9,814 bases of DNA, taken from the NCBI GenBank assembly GCA_964564695.1, contig CAZMCC010000120.1, positions 1 to 9,814 of the forward strand. Direction: 5' to 3'. Position 1 is the first letter of the stretch, and every line of letters starts with the position of its first letter. The notes beneath the pieces were generated by a model. The model was not told where the DNA came from. It made no database searches and saw only the letters and a list, made by a program, of their open reading frames with translations. Of the stretch, positions 1 to 6,757 are shown in pieces. The position numbers were made by a program, and so were the translations under genes. Origin of the DNA: CAZMCC01 sp964564695. Lineage in GTDB: Bacteria; Planctomycetota; Phycisphaerae; Phycisphaerales; UBA1924.

Positions 1-581
1 CCCTCAAGCACCCGACCTGGGCCATGGGACCGAAGGTCACCATCGACTGCGCCTCGCTCACGAACAAGGCCCTCGAGGTGATCGAGGCCCACTGGCTCTT
101 CGGCCTGCCGGGCGAGAAGATCGAGGTCCTCGTGCACCCGCAGTCGCTCGTGCACGCGATCGTCGAGTTCGACGACGGGGCGGTGCTCGCGCAGCTCGGC
201 GCCAGCGACATGCGCTGCCCGATCCAATACGCCCTCACCTGGCCGTCGCGCCCCGAGGGCGTCTCGCGCCGTATCGACTTCGCGGCCCTGCGTTCGCTCG
301 AGTTCGAGCCTCCCGACCTGGGGCGATTCCCCGCGCTGGGGTTCGCGTGGCGCGTCATCCGCGAGAGCGGCACCGCCGGCGCCGTCTTCAACGCGGCGAA
401 CGAGGCCGCGGTCCAGGCGTTCCTGCGTCCCGGCGGCGCACGCCCCGTGACATTCCCCGGCATCACCGAACTCACGCGCGGCGCGATGGACGCGATCGGC
501 TCGAGCCCGATCCGCTCGCTCGACGACGTGCTCGCCGCCGACGCGCAGGCCCGCGCCTGGGTCGCGGCCCGCACCGGCTGA
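1..581 (+). CDS. dxr: 1-deoxy-D-xylulose 5-phosphate reductoisomerase, C-terminal part (5' end outside window)
   Basis: This is the C-terminal half of the cytosolic enzyme that converts DXP to MEP with NADPH and a divalent metal, the first committed step of the MEP isoprenoid pathway. Complete codons begin at base 3 (LKHPTWAMGPK), so the ATG at 24 is an internal Met of the HPxWxMG flexible loop and not a start. Family landmarks follow: the TID-x-ASLTNKALEVIEA helix, the HPQSLVHAIVEF strand, DGAVLAQLG, DMRCPIQYALTWP and the FNAANEAAVQAFL segment, then the small C-terminal helical domain. Residues matching E. coli His209, Asn227, Lys228 and Glu231 are present, but the position of Ser222 is Cys (TIDCASL). 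The stop is TGA at 579-581. The gene identity is secure. Only the 5' part, including the NADPH-binding domain, is missing because of the window edge. Confidence 0.95.
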   Translation, partial: LKHPTWAMGPKVTIDCASLTNKALEVIEAHWLFGLPGEKIEVLVHPQSLVHAIVEFDDGAVLAQLGASDMRCPIQYALTWPSRPEGVSRRIDFAALRSLEFEPPDLGRFPALGFAWRVIRESGTAGAVFNAANEAAVQAFLRPGGARPVTFPGITELTRGAMDAIGSSPIRSLDDVLAADAQARAWVAARTG

Positions 582-885
582 GTTCACTTGTTCACACGTT
601 GTGCAGCGGACGCTGTCGGCTTAGCGCCGTCTTGATATCGTCTTCACATAACGGCCGCGAGTGTTAAGGCTCGCACAATCATCATCAAGCCTTCACATTC
701 GCTGTAACGACTGCAACATCTGAGGTGTACGCACGCGCCGCGCGAAGTTAGCGCACTCTGCACGCGCCGTGAGAGGACATTTCAGATCGCCTCGATATTC
801 TCTTCACCCATTGGAGAGAGACGTCGCGGCGCGCGTGTACCAGCCGCTTGCAAGTGGTGCGCGATAGACCTGCCCGGAGCCGACG
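582..885. other. Intergenic region with repeated TTCAC words
   Basis: This 304-base gap is visibly less GC-rich than the flanking genes and holds no convincing ORF. TTCAC occurs at 583, 591, 643, 692 and 803. A 14-mer GATAT-CG/TC-TCTTCAC is present at 634-647 and again at 794-807 with 12 of 14 bases shared. A 10-bp word GCACGCGCCG is repeated exactly at 731-740 and 760-769. A weak inverted repeat (AAGGCT at 665-670, AGCCTT about 16 nt later) lacks a T tract, so no terminator is called. The region probably holds the promoter of the pseudopilin gene, but no clear -35/-10 pair was found. Confidence 0.5.
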
Positions 886-1950
886 ATGCCGCTTTCACGC
901 GAACGCCAACACCCTACCGCCGTAACGTTCACTTCTTTCCGCGCCTTCACGCTCATCGAACTCCTCGTTGTCATCGCCGTGATCGCCCTGCTCGTGGGGA
1001 TCCTGCTCCCCGCGCTGGGCGGCGCCCGCAAGGCGGCCCAGTCCGTGCAGTGCCAGGCGAACGCCCGCACCGTTGCTCAGGGTGTGACGTTCTACACCGG
1101 CGACAACAAGTACTTCCCGCCGTCCTACGTCTACGCCAACAGCGAGAGCGGCCTCGACTGGTACGAAGAAGACCAGCAGTTCACCAATCCGAACCCGGCC
1201 AACGGGTACGTGCACTGGTCCGCGAGCCTCTTCGGCGACGGCGCCGGCAAGGCCCCCGAAGGCGCCTTCGAGTGCCCCTCGGCGCCCAACGGCGGCGCTC
1301 CGCGGACCAACCCCGGCATCAACCCCGATGACTGGGAGCCCGGCATCAACCAGACCAACGACCTGGGCTCGAACGCCCCCAGCGAGATGCCCAAGGACCG
1401 CCAGGTCGCCCGCACCGCCTTCACCGGCAACTCGGCGATCTTCTGCCGCAACAAGTTCAACTCCGGTGAGGCCCGCGCCAACCGCCTGGTCAACCCGTCG
1501 CTCGTCGACGGCTCCGGGCGCGGGTCCGCCGCCACGATCCTCGTCACCGAGTTCGGCCAGCGCGGCGACTGGAGCATGGTCTTCGAGGGCGAGAAGAGCA
1601 AGAGCCACCGCCCGGTGACGCCGTTCTACGGCCTGTCGGCCGGTGCACAGGTCTACGGCGAGCTCGACCGTCCCGTCGACTGCTTCCGCTACCCGCCGCT
1701 CACCGAAATCCTCAAGAACCACCAGCTCGCCCCCGGCATGATCAGCGACACGGGCCCGGGCACGCTCAACGCGGTCGGGCGCCACCACGGAAAGACGAGC
1801 GGCCCTTACGGGGGCCAGGCGAGCTTCGCGTTCGTCGACGGCCACGTCGAGCAAATGAATGTCGTTGACTCCGTCAAGCAGAAGCTCTGGGGTGAGCGGT
1901 TCTACAGCCTCACGGGGAATAACCGGGTCGACATGGACCTCGTCCCGTGA
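886..1950 (+). CDS. Pseudopilin-like protein with prepilin-type N-terminal cleavage/methylation signal
   Basis: This 354-aa protein has a type IV prepilin/type II secretion pseudopilin leader. A basic leader of 20 residues ends in FRA, followed by FTLIELLVVIAVIALLVG; prepilin peptidase would cut between Ala20 and Phe21, leaving Glu25 at +5. Ala rather than Gly at -1 is tolerated and common in this group. The hydrophobic helix spans about residues 21-45. The remainder is a large extracytoplasmic domain ending in SFAFVDGHVE (Asp318-Gly319), the signature of the planctomycete prepilin-type family with an H-X9-DG processing-associated motif; here the nearest His (301) is 16 residues before DG. 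The ATG at 886 has GGAG at 876-879, 6 nt upstream. Such paralogues are numerous in planctomycetes and their individual roles are unknown. It is transcribed in the same direction as the 985-aa secreted protein, 194 bp upstream of it. Confidence 0.88.
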   Translation: MPLSRERQHPTAVTFTSFRAFTLIELLVVIAVIALLVGILLPALGGARKAAQSVQCQANARTVAQGVTFYTGDNKYFPPSYVYANSESGLDWYEEDQQFTNPNPANGYVHWSASLFGDGAGKAPEGAFECPSAPNGGAPRTNPGINPDDWEPGINQTNDLGSNAPSEMPKDRQVARTAFTGNSAIFCRNKFNSGEARANRLVNPSLVDGSGRGSAATILVTEFGQRGDWSMVFEGEKSKSHRPVTPFYGLSAGAQVYGELDRPVDCFRYPPLTEILKNHQLAPGMISDTGPGTLNAVGRHHGKTSGPYGGQASFAFVDGHVEQMNVVDSVKQKLWGERFYSLTGNNRVDMDLVP

Positions 1951-2144
1951 TCAGCCTTTGAGTGATCCACCGGCGGACCATTTCCCCCAGTCTGGCGGGG
2001 GATCGCCGGCGAAATCGAGCAGTTCCCAATGGACGGGATGTTGCGCAAGCGCCGCGATCGGCGTGGGCGCGATCCCCGTTTTCGGCGCCCGGGCGGGGCC
2101 TTGGCGCCTTCTAGAGCCTGATGCACTTCGAGTAGGAGGACTCC
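1951..2144. other. Intergenic region upstream of the 985-aa protein gene
   Basis: This 194-base gap holds a small hairpin (CCCCC at 1984-1988, GGGGG at 1997-2001) without a T tract, and two GGCGCC palindromes near 2085-2110. No convincing -35/-10 pair or intrinsic terminator is visible, so cotranscription with the upstream pseudopilin gene cannot be excluded. Confidence 0.4.
2134..2140 (+). promoter_or_regulatory. Strong Shine-Dalgarno site AGGAGGA
   Basis: A full anti-16S complement lies about 5 nt before the ATG at 2145 and fixes that start. It contrasts with the downstream GTG-start genes, which have no such site. Confidence 0.85.
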
Positions 2145-5102
2145 ATGAACAATCGTGCACTGAACCGTTCGATCCTGATCGCGGCCGGCGCGGTCCTCGG
2201 CCTCTGTGCCGCGGGCGCGGCCGTGGCCCAGCCCAAAAAGGACGGAACCCCCGTCGGGCCCTACGTCGTCAACCTCTCGGGCGCGACGCTCCAGCAGAAT
2301 TTCTTCCTCGCCCCCGCGTCGACCAACGACTTCCTCGACCTCGACAACGACGGCTTCCAGACCCCCTCGGTCGACCAGCTCGCCCCCACCGGCACCTGCC
2401 CGGCTCCGTTCCCCGGCAGCCAGTATTTCCACATCCAGTACCGGGCCGTCGGCTCGGTCAACGGCCTCTCCGAACTCCGCGACTGGGGCACCGTGTGGGC
2501 CTGCAACCCCGCCGATCTTTCCATCACCGCGGCGGCCGACGGCGCTTTCCACAACCGCACGGCGTACATCGTCGCCGGTTCGCCCCCGGCGCTCACCGGC
2601 GCCGGCAACCCCCTGAACCCCGGCGGCGCGCCCTCGCGTTCGTTCCGTGACTGCCTGCACCAGGCGTCGTGCGACACGGCGTGTCCCGCCGGCGTCATGA
2701 TCGACATCGCCCCGCTCGACGTCCCCGTTCCCTGGGCCGTCCAGGGCCCGGCCGGCGCCCCGACCTGGTCCCTCAACCCGATGCAGACCGGCTATGGGCG
2801 CAACCCGCGCCTCGCCGTGACCAAGACCGGCCTGCCCACGACCCAGACCAACGCGCTCATCACGCTCGCCCCGCTCAACATCAACTGGTGCTCCCCTGAC
2901 GAGCTCACGGTCTATGACAACTACGCGGTGCTCGCCCCCGTCGCCGCGGTCGTGAACCCCGGCGTGGGTCTCCCCGAGTTCCGCAAGAGCGACCTGCGTC
3001 ACCTCTTCGCCACCGGGCGCACCCGCGGCGGCGAGAACCTCATGGCCGTCACCCGCGACATCGGTTCGGGCACCCGCAACGCCTTCGGCAACGGCCTGTG
3101 CCTCGACCCGTCGTTCATGGTGGGCGAGAACGTCGGCGCCTTCACGACCTCATCGGCCACCGACCTGGCCGGCCCCAACTTCCAGCCCAGCAACCGTGGC
3201 TCCTCCGGGCGCCTCGAGGGCGCGGTGCAGAACTGCCGCCTCGCCATCGGCCAGACCGGCGCCGAGCGCGGCGTTCCGGGCAGCGGCAGCCCCGCGTGGC
3301 TGACCAGCGGACGCATGGAAGTCCTGGGCGTCATCAACGACGACCTCGGCTCCACCGTCGCGGCCCGTCCGTCCATCAACAACATCCTCGACAACTCCGC
3401 CAACGGCTACAACATCACCGGCCTCGCCACCATGGCGACCATCGGCGACCGCAACAGCCCGAACTACACCGCCTGCGACGCCCCGGCCGGCCAGGGCTGC
3501 CTCGTCGACGACCTGTGCGCCGATCAGGAGATCTCGACCCCGCCGATGCGCAACGTCGCGGCCGCCGAGTACCTCAACAACATCTTCTGCTCCATCGCCG
3601 CCATCAAGGCCGAGCCCACCGGCGACGAGAGCTTCTTCTCCCCCGGCGAGCTCCTCTCGCGCCGCTTCGTCCTCCCCGTCGCGGTCGACTTCGCCAAGAA
3701 CCCCGGCGACCCCTGCGGCCTCGTCTCGAACCCGAACCTGAACCAGGTCGTCCAGGACTTCACCCGCGGCACCAGCGTCCTCGGCAACGCCGTCTACAGC
3801 AGCTACAACCTCTCGATGACCGGCGTCGCCCCGACCCGCACCGACCTGGTCTGCCCCGCGGTCTACTCCGACGGCACCCGCGGCCAGGGCTTCCGCAGCC
3901 AGGCCGCCACGCCCTACACCGACTGCGCCTCCTCCTCCACAAACCTGAGCGAAGCCGCCGTGCTCAACGTTCGCAACAAGATCGCCGGCGACTTCAGCAA
4001 CGACGGTCAGCGCAACTGGGACGACATCCCCGGCCTCGTCCTCGCCTGGCGCGACCGCAACGACGCCACCCCCTACAACGCCGACCTCTTCGAAGTCGGC
4101 TCCGCCGCCGTCATCGAGATCCTCGGTGACTTCAACTCCGACGGCAACTTTGACCGCGAGGACGTCCGCATCTTCGCCGACGGCTACGCGATCAACCCCG
4201 CCGCGGGCAACGTCGTCGCCAACCGCACCGTGAACCGCTGGGAGGGCTTCTCCCGCGTCGACGCCGCCTTTCCCGGCGGCAACTTCTTCGGCACCACCAT
4301 CGCCACCGGCGTCAGCTACGACGCGGGCGACTCGGCCGGCGACGTCGCCGGCGAAGGCCAGACCCCCGGCTTCGCCCCCACGGGCGCCAACGGGGCAGTC
4401 AACGCGGCCGACATCGACTACGTCTACGCCCAGATGCGCACCGTCCCCGACCGCGACGTCGACTTCGACAGCCTCGACGACGCCATCGCCGCCGACTTCT
4501 CCGCCGACGTGAACGGCGACGGCGATATCAACCAGCTCGACGTCTGCTTCCTCGTCAACGAGATCCTCGAGACCACCTTCGGCGACATCAACCTCGACGG
4601 CGTGGCGAACGTCAACGACCTCTCCGCCGTGGTCATCGGCGGCTCGGGCTGGTCGCAGGGCGACGTGGACGGCGACGGCGACGTCGACGCCGACGACGTT
4701 GCGATCATCAGCGGCTCCACCAACGACCCCTGCACCAAGGGCGGCCAGGACTGCAACCAGAACGGCATCGACGACGCCCAGGACATCTCCGGCGGCTTCA
4801 GCCGCGACTGCTTCAACTACAACGCCGTCCAGGTCCCCGGCGGCCCCTACACCGCCGGCGGCGCCAACGGCGTCCCCGACGAGTGCGAGTGCGTCGCCGA
4901 CTGGAACCGCGACGGCATCGCCAACTCGACCGACGTCGGCGAGCACATCAACACCTACTTCCTCGATCAGTCCACGCTGACGACCATCTTCGCCGACGTT
5001 GACTGCAACGGCGTCTCGAACTCCGCCGACGTCGGCGAGTTCATCAACACCTACTTCGCCGCCCAGGCCAACCAGCTGCCCTTCGCCGGCTGCTCCATCT
5101 AA
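2145..5102 (+). CDS. Exported protein with PstS-like substrate-binding region and C-terminal dockerin-like repeats
   Basis: This 985-aa secreted protein has a Sec signal peptide: basic n-region, hydrophobic core at 9-26 and an AVA|QP cut after residue 28. Cys21 does not sit in a lipobox. The mature N-terminus has SGATLQQNFFLAP (45-57) and DLDNDG (65-70). FRKSDLRHLFATGRT, then VTRDIGSGTRNAFG with SGTR at 308-311, recalls the ligand-binding loop of PstS-like periplasmic binding proteins; that assignment is inference. From about residue 615 the protein is dominated by Asp/Asn/Gly-rich calcium-loop repeats: GDFSNDG (615), GDFNSDG (661), ADVNGDGD (787), GDINLDG (813), GDVDGDGD (839) and CNQNGIDD (870). 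A final pair, DWNRDG...VGEHINTYF (919-939) and DVDCNG...VGEFINTYF (951-971), is followed by a Gly-Cys near the C-terminus. This matches the dockerin-like tail that NCBI names GC-type in Phycisphaerae. The tail probably mediates anchoring or sorting at the cell surface. Ligand and partner are unknown. Confidence 0.85.
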   Translation: MNNRALNRSILIAAGAVLGLCAAGAAVAQPKKDGTPVGPYVVNLSGATLQQNFFLAPASTNDFLDLDNDGFQTPSVDQLAPTGTCPAPFPGSQYFHIQYRAVGSVNGLSELRDWGTVWACNPADLSITAAADGAFHNRTAYIVAGSPPALTGAGNPLNPGGAPSRSFRDCLHQASCDTACPAGVMIDIAPLDVPVPWAVQGPAGAPTWSLNPMQTGYGRNPRLAVTKTGLPTTQTNALITLAPLNINWCSPDELTVYDNYAVLAPVAAVVNPGVGLPEFRKSDLRHLFATGRTRGGENLMAVTRDIGSGTRNAFGNGLCLDPSFMVGENVGAFTTSSATDLAGPNFQPSNRGSSGRLEGAVQNCRLAIGQTGAERGVPGSGSPAWLTSGRMEVLGVINDDLGSTVAARPSINNILDNSANGYNITGLATMATIGDRNSPNYTACDAPAGQGCLVDDLCADQEISTPPMRNVAAAEYLNNIFCSIAAIKAEPTGDESFFSPGELLSRRFVLPVAVDFAKNPGDPCGLVSNPNLNQVVQDFTRGTSVLGNAVYSSYNLSMTGVAPTRTDLVCPAVYSDGTRGQGFRSQAATPYTDCASSSTNLSEAAVLNVRNKIAGDFSNDGQRNWDDIPGLVLAWRDRNDATPYNADLFEVGSAAVIEILGDFNSDGNFDREDVRIFADGYAINPAAGNVVANRTVNRWEGFSRVDAAFPGGNFFGTTIATGVSYDAGDSAGDVAGEGQTPGFAPTGANGAVNAADIDYVYAQMRTVPDRDVDFDSLDDAIAADFSADVNGDGDINQLDVCFLVNEILETTFGDINLDGVANVNDLSAVVIGGSGWSQGDVDGDGDVDADDVAIISGSTNDPCTKGGQDCNQNGIDDAQDISGGFSRDCFNYNAVQVPGGPYTAGGANGVPDECECVADWNRDGIANSTDVGEHINTYFLDQSTLTTIFADVDCNGVSNSADVGEFINTYFAAQANQLPFAGCSI
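4923..5057 (+). repeat. Two near-identical 39-bp repeats encoding the terminal dockerin helices
   Basis: Bases 4923-4961 and 5019-5057 encode NSTDVGEHINTYF and NSADVGEFINTYF. They match at 35 of 39 bases, start to start 96 bp apart. The similarity extends to synonymous positions, consistent with internal duplication or strong constraint on the paired dockerin motif. Confidence 0.85.
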
Positions 5103-5117
5103 CGCCCCTTTCCCGAT

Positions 5118-5138
5118 CGCTCCCGTCCGCGGGGAGCG
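5118..5138 (+). other. Small hairpin after the 985-aa gene
   Basis: CGCTCCC (5118-5124) pairs with GGGAGCG (5132-5138) across a 7-nt loop, and only TT follows. It lies 16 nt after the stop codon and 24 nt before the main terminator. It may protect the 3' end of the transcript or act as a weak first terminator. Confidence 0.4.
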
Positions 5139-5161
5139 TTGAGCCAGCAATGGCTAAGTTC

Positions 5162-5199
5162 AGCCCCCCGTGTCCCGAACAGGACACGGGGGGCTTTTT
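5162..5199 (+). terminator. Strong intrinsic terminator of the 985-aa protein gene
   Basis: A perfect 14-bp stem, AGCCCCCCGTGTCC (5162-5175) with GGACACGGGGGGCT (5182-5195), closes a 6-nt CGAACA loop and runs into five T residues (5195-5199). It sits 60 nt after the stop of the upstream gene. An in-frame ATG at 5150 for the epimerase would translate straight through this stem, which argues against that start. Confidence 0.93.
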
Positions 5200-5261
5200 C
5201 ATTCCGCCGGAGGCGGGAACCCCGCGCGTCAGGGTGGGCAACCCGGGCCCCTTCCGCGGGT

Positions 5262-5267
5262 TACCAT
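5262..5267 (+). promoter_or_regulatory. -10-like TACCAT immediately upstream of the epimerase GTG start
   Basis: TACCAT ends 8 nt before GTG at 5276, so a start of transcription at normal distance from a -10 element would fall at or next to the start codon. No good -35 is seen at 16-18 bp. It lies beyond the terminator at 5162-5199, so this gene needs its own promoter. Confidence 0.5.
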
Positions 5268-5275
5268 CGGGGGCT

Positions 5276-6430
5276 GTGCTCAAGCTCCCTGCCGAGCTGG
5301 TTGCCCGCCTTCGCCCCATCTATGAGGGCACGCACGTCGTCGTCACCGGCGGCGCGGGGTTTATCGGCTCGCACCTGCTCGACGCCCTGATGGCCCTTGG
5401 CGCCTCGGCGAGCGTCATCGACGACCTGTCGAACTCGACCGCCGACCACCTCGGCTCGCTCATCGACATGGACCCCAGCCGGGTCCGGCTCGTGCTCGGG
5501 TCGATCCTCGACGACGACGCCGTGGCCGACGCCTTCGGCATCGACCCGCCCCCGGTCTCCAAGTCGTTCTCGGGACGTCGGCCCTCGCTCCGGCTTGCGA
5601 CCGCCGCGGACGAGGAGTCGAACGGGGCCGCCACGCACGCGCACGGCCCGCGCCCGTCGGTCGTGTTCCACCTCGCCGCGATGGGCTCGGTCCCGCGCTC
5701 GATCGCCGAGCCGCAGCGGACGTGGTCGGTGAACTCGACCGGAACGATCCGCATCCTCGAAGCCGCCCGGCGCTCCGGGGCGAAGCGGGTGGTGTTCTCG
5801 GCATCCAGCTCGGCCTACGGCGATTCGGAGCAGTTGCCCCGGGTCGAGACGCAGATGCCCAGCCCCCTGTCGCCGTACGCCGCGAGCAAGCTCGCCGGTG
5901 AGCAGGCGATGAGCGCGTGGGCCAAGAGCTACGCCCTCTCGACCGTAAGCCTGCGGTATTTCAACGTCTTCGGGCCGCGTCAGAGCGCCGACTCGGCGTA
6001 CGCGGCGGTGGTGGCGGCGTTCGCGAAGGCGATCCTGGCGGGCGAAGCCCCGGTGATCTTCGGCGACGGTCGTCAGTCGCGCGACTTCACGTACGTCGCC
6101 AACGTCGTGCTCGCGAACCTGCTCGCGGGTGCAGCGGAGCACGACCTTCGCGGCGACGTGATCAACATCGGCACCGGTCGCCGGACCGACCTCAACGAGC
6201 TCGCCCGGGTGATGACCACGCTTGCCAACGAGGGGACCGAGGTTTCGGAGGGTGGCGGGCTCCCGCCGCCGCAGCCGCGCCACGAGCCCGGCCGGGCGGG
6301 CGACGTTCGCCATTCGCAGGCGGACATCGCCAAGGCCCGCAAGCTTCTGGGCTACGAGCCGTTCACGGGGCTCGAGGACGGGCTCCGCAGCACCATCGCG
6401 TGGTACCGGGCGGCCCTGGCCGACGCCTAG
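5276..6430 (+). CDS. NAD-dependent epimerase/dehydratase (extended SDR; UDP-sugar 4-epimerase-like)
   Basis: This 384-aa cytosolic sugar-nucleotide enzyme is most like UDP-glucose/UDP-GlcNAc 4-epimerases that supply precursors for surface polysaccharide. The Rossmann nucleotide motif TGGAGFIGSH starts at residue 24. FHLAAMGSVPRSI (131-143), VNSTGTIRILEAAR, SASSSAYGD and the catalytic YAASK (Tyr201, Lys205) follow in the normal extended-SDR order. RYFNVFGPRQ, IFGDGRQSRDFTYV and INIGTG mark the substrate domain, and GDVRHSQADIAKARKLLGYEP closes it. A stretch of about 37 residues (91-127, rich in Pro, Ser, Ala and charge) is inserted between the SDR region and VVFHLAA and is absent from typical members. 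The GTG at 5276 is chosen because the longer ATG form from 5150 would span the terminator stem and add about 42 residues before the natural N-terminus. Exact substrate cannot be told from sequence. Confidence 0.88.
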   Translation: MLKLPAELVARLRPIYEGTHVVVTGGAGFIGSHLLDALMALGASASVIDDLSNSTADHLGSLIDMDPSRVRLVLGSILDDDAVADAFGIDPPPVSKSFSGRRPSLRLATAADEESNGAATHAHGPRPSVVFHLAAMGSVPRSIAEPQRTWSVNSTGTIRILEAARRSGAKRVVFSASSSAYGDSEQLPRVETQMPSPLSPYAASKLAGEQAMSAWAKSYALSTVSLRYFNVFGPRQSADSAYAAVVAAFAKAILAGEAPVIFGDGRQSRDFTYVANVVLANLLAGAAEHDLRGDVINIGTGRRTDLNELARVMTTLANEGTEVSEGGGLPPPQPRHEPGRAGDVRHSQADIAKARKLLGYEPFTGLEDGLRSTIAWYRAALADA

Positions 6431-6500
6431 GGCGCGGGCGCGGACTGTAAAGACCGCTGAACTCGTCACGTCCCAGGACGCCGCACCGGAGGCATTCGCG

Positions 6501-6506
6501 TACACT
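6501..6506 (+). promoter_or_regulatory. -10-like TACACT upstream of the 67-aa gene
   Basis: TACACT ends exactly 8 nt before GTG at 6515, the same geometry as TACCAT before the epimerase. No Shine-Dalgarno lies between hexamer and start, which favours a leaderless transcript. No clear -35 is seen. Confidence 0.5.
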
Positions 6507-6514
6507 CGATCCAC

Positions 6515-6718
6515 GTGCGGACGTTCCTGGACACGATCGGCGGTCTGTTCGAGCTGCTGCGGCTCGCGGCGCTGAGCGGGTTCCGGATGCGGGGCGAGTA
6601 CTGGTCGTGGCGGTGGCACACGGCGTTCGGGCGCGGAGCGCCCGCCAGCCGGCGTGAACTGGCCGCGAGTGTCCTCGAGTACGCCCGTTGGGTCCGACGC
6701 ATGCGCCGGGGCGACTAA
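6515..6718 (+). CDS. Small conserved-looking protein of unknown function (67 aa)
   Basis: I do not recognise a named family. The protein starts at GTG and reads MRTFLDTIGGLFELLRLAALSGFRMRG, an amphipathic helical N-terminus, followed by an aromatic/basic centre (EYWSWRWHTAFGRG, residues 28-41) and a basic helical tail (LEYARWVRRMRRGD). The density of Trp, Tyr, His and Arg is unlike a random frame of GC-rich DNA. The composition also fits small planctomycete proteins I associate with this YWxWRxHTAFGRG core, though I could not run a search. The N-terminal helix could lie on a membrane, but there is no clear transmembrane span. The gene starts 84 nt after the epimerase stop with its own -10-like element and ends 39 nt before the next gene, so it may be cotranscribed with that gene. 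Confidence 0.68.
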   Translation: MRTFLDTIGGLFELLRLAALSGFRMRGEYWSWRWHTAFGRGAPASRRELAASVLEYARWVRRMRRGD

Positions 6719-6757
6719 CCTCCGGCGAGTCCGCAGCTTCCTCACGAAGGCCACGCC

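Noticed and set aside
24..26. ATG as the start of the first gene
   Set aside because: Codons from base 3 continue the conserved HPTWAM loop of DXP reductoisomerase, so this Met is internal.
895..1854. Minus-strand open frame opposite the pseudopilin gene
   Set aside because: Biased composition with no motif; the plus strand has the prepilin signal and FVDGH motif.
1984..2001. Terminator after the pseudopilin gene
   Set aside because: Only a 5-bp stem with an 8-nt loop and no T tract.
2145..2210. Lipoprotein signal for the 985-aa protein (Cys21)
   Set aside because: The residue before the Cys is Leu (LGLC), which does not fit a lipobox, while AVA|QP is a good signal peptidase I site.
3150..5150. 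Long minus-strand open frame (666 codons) opposite the 985-aa gene
   Set aside because: Val/Ala/Gly/Asp-rich translation typical of an antisense shadow of GC-rich coding DNA; the plus-strand frame has signal peptide and repeat motifs.
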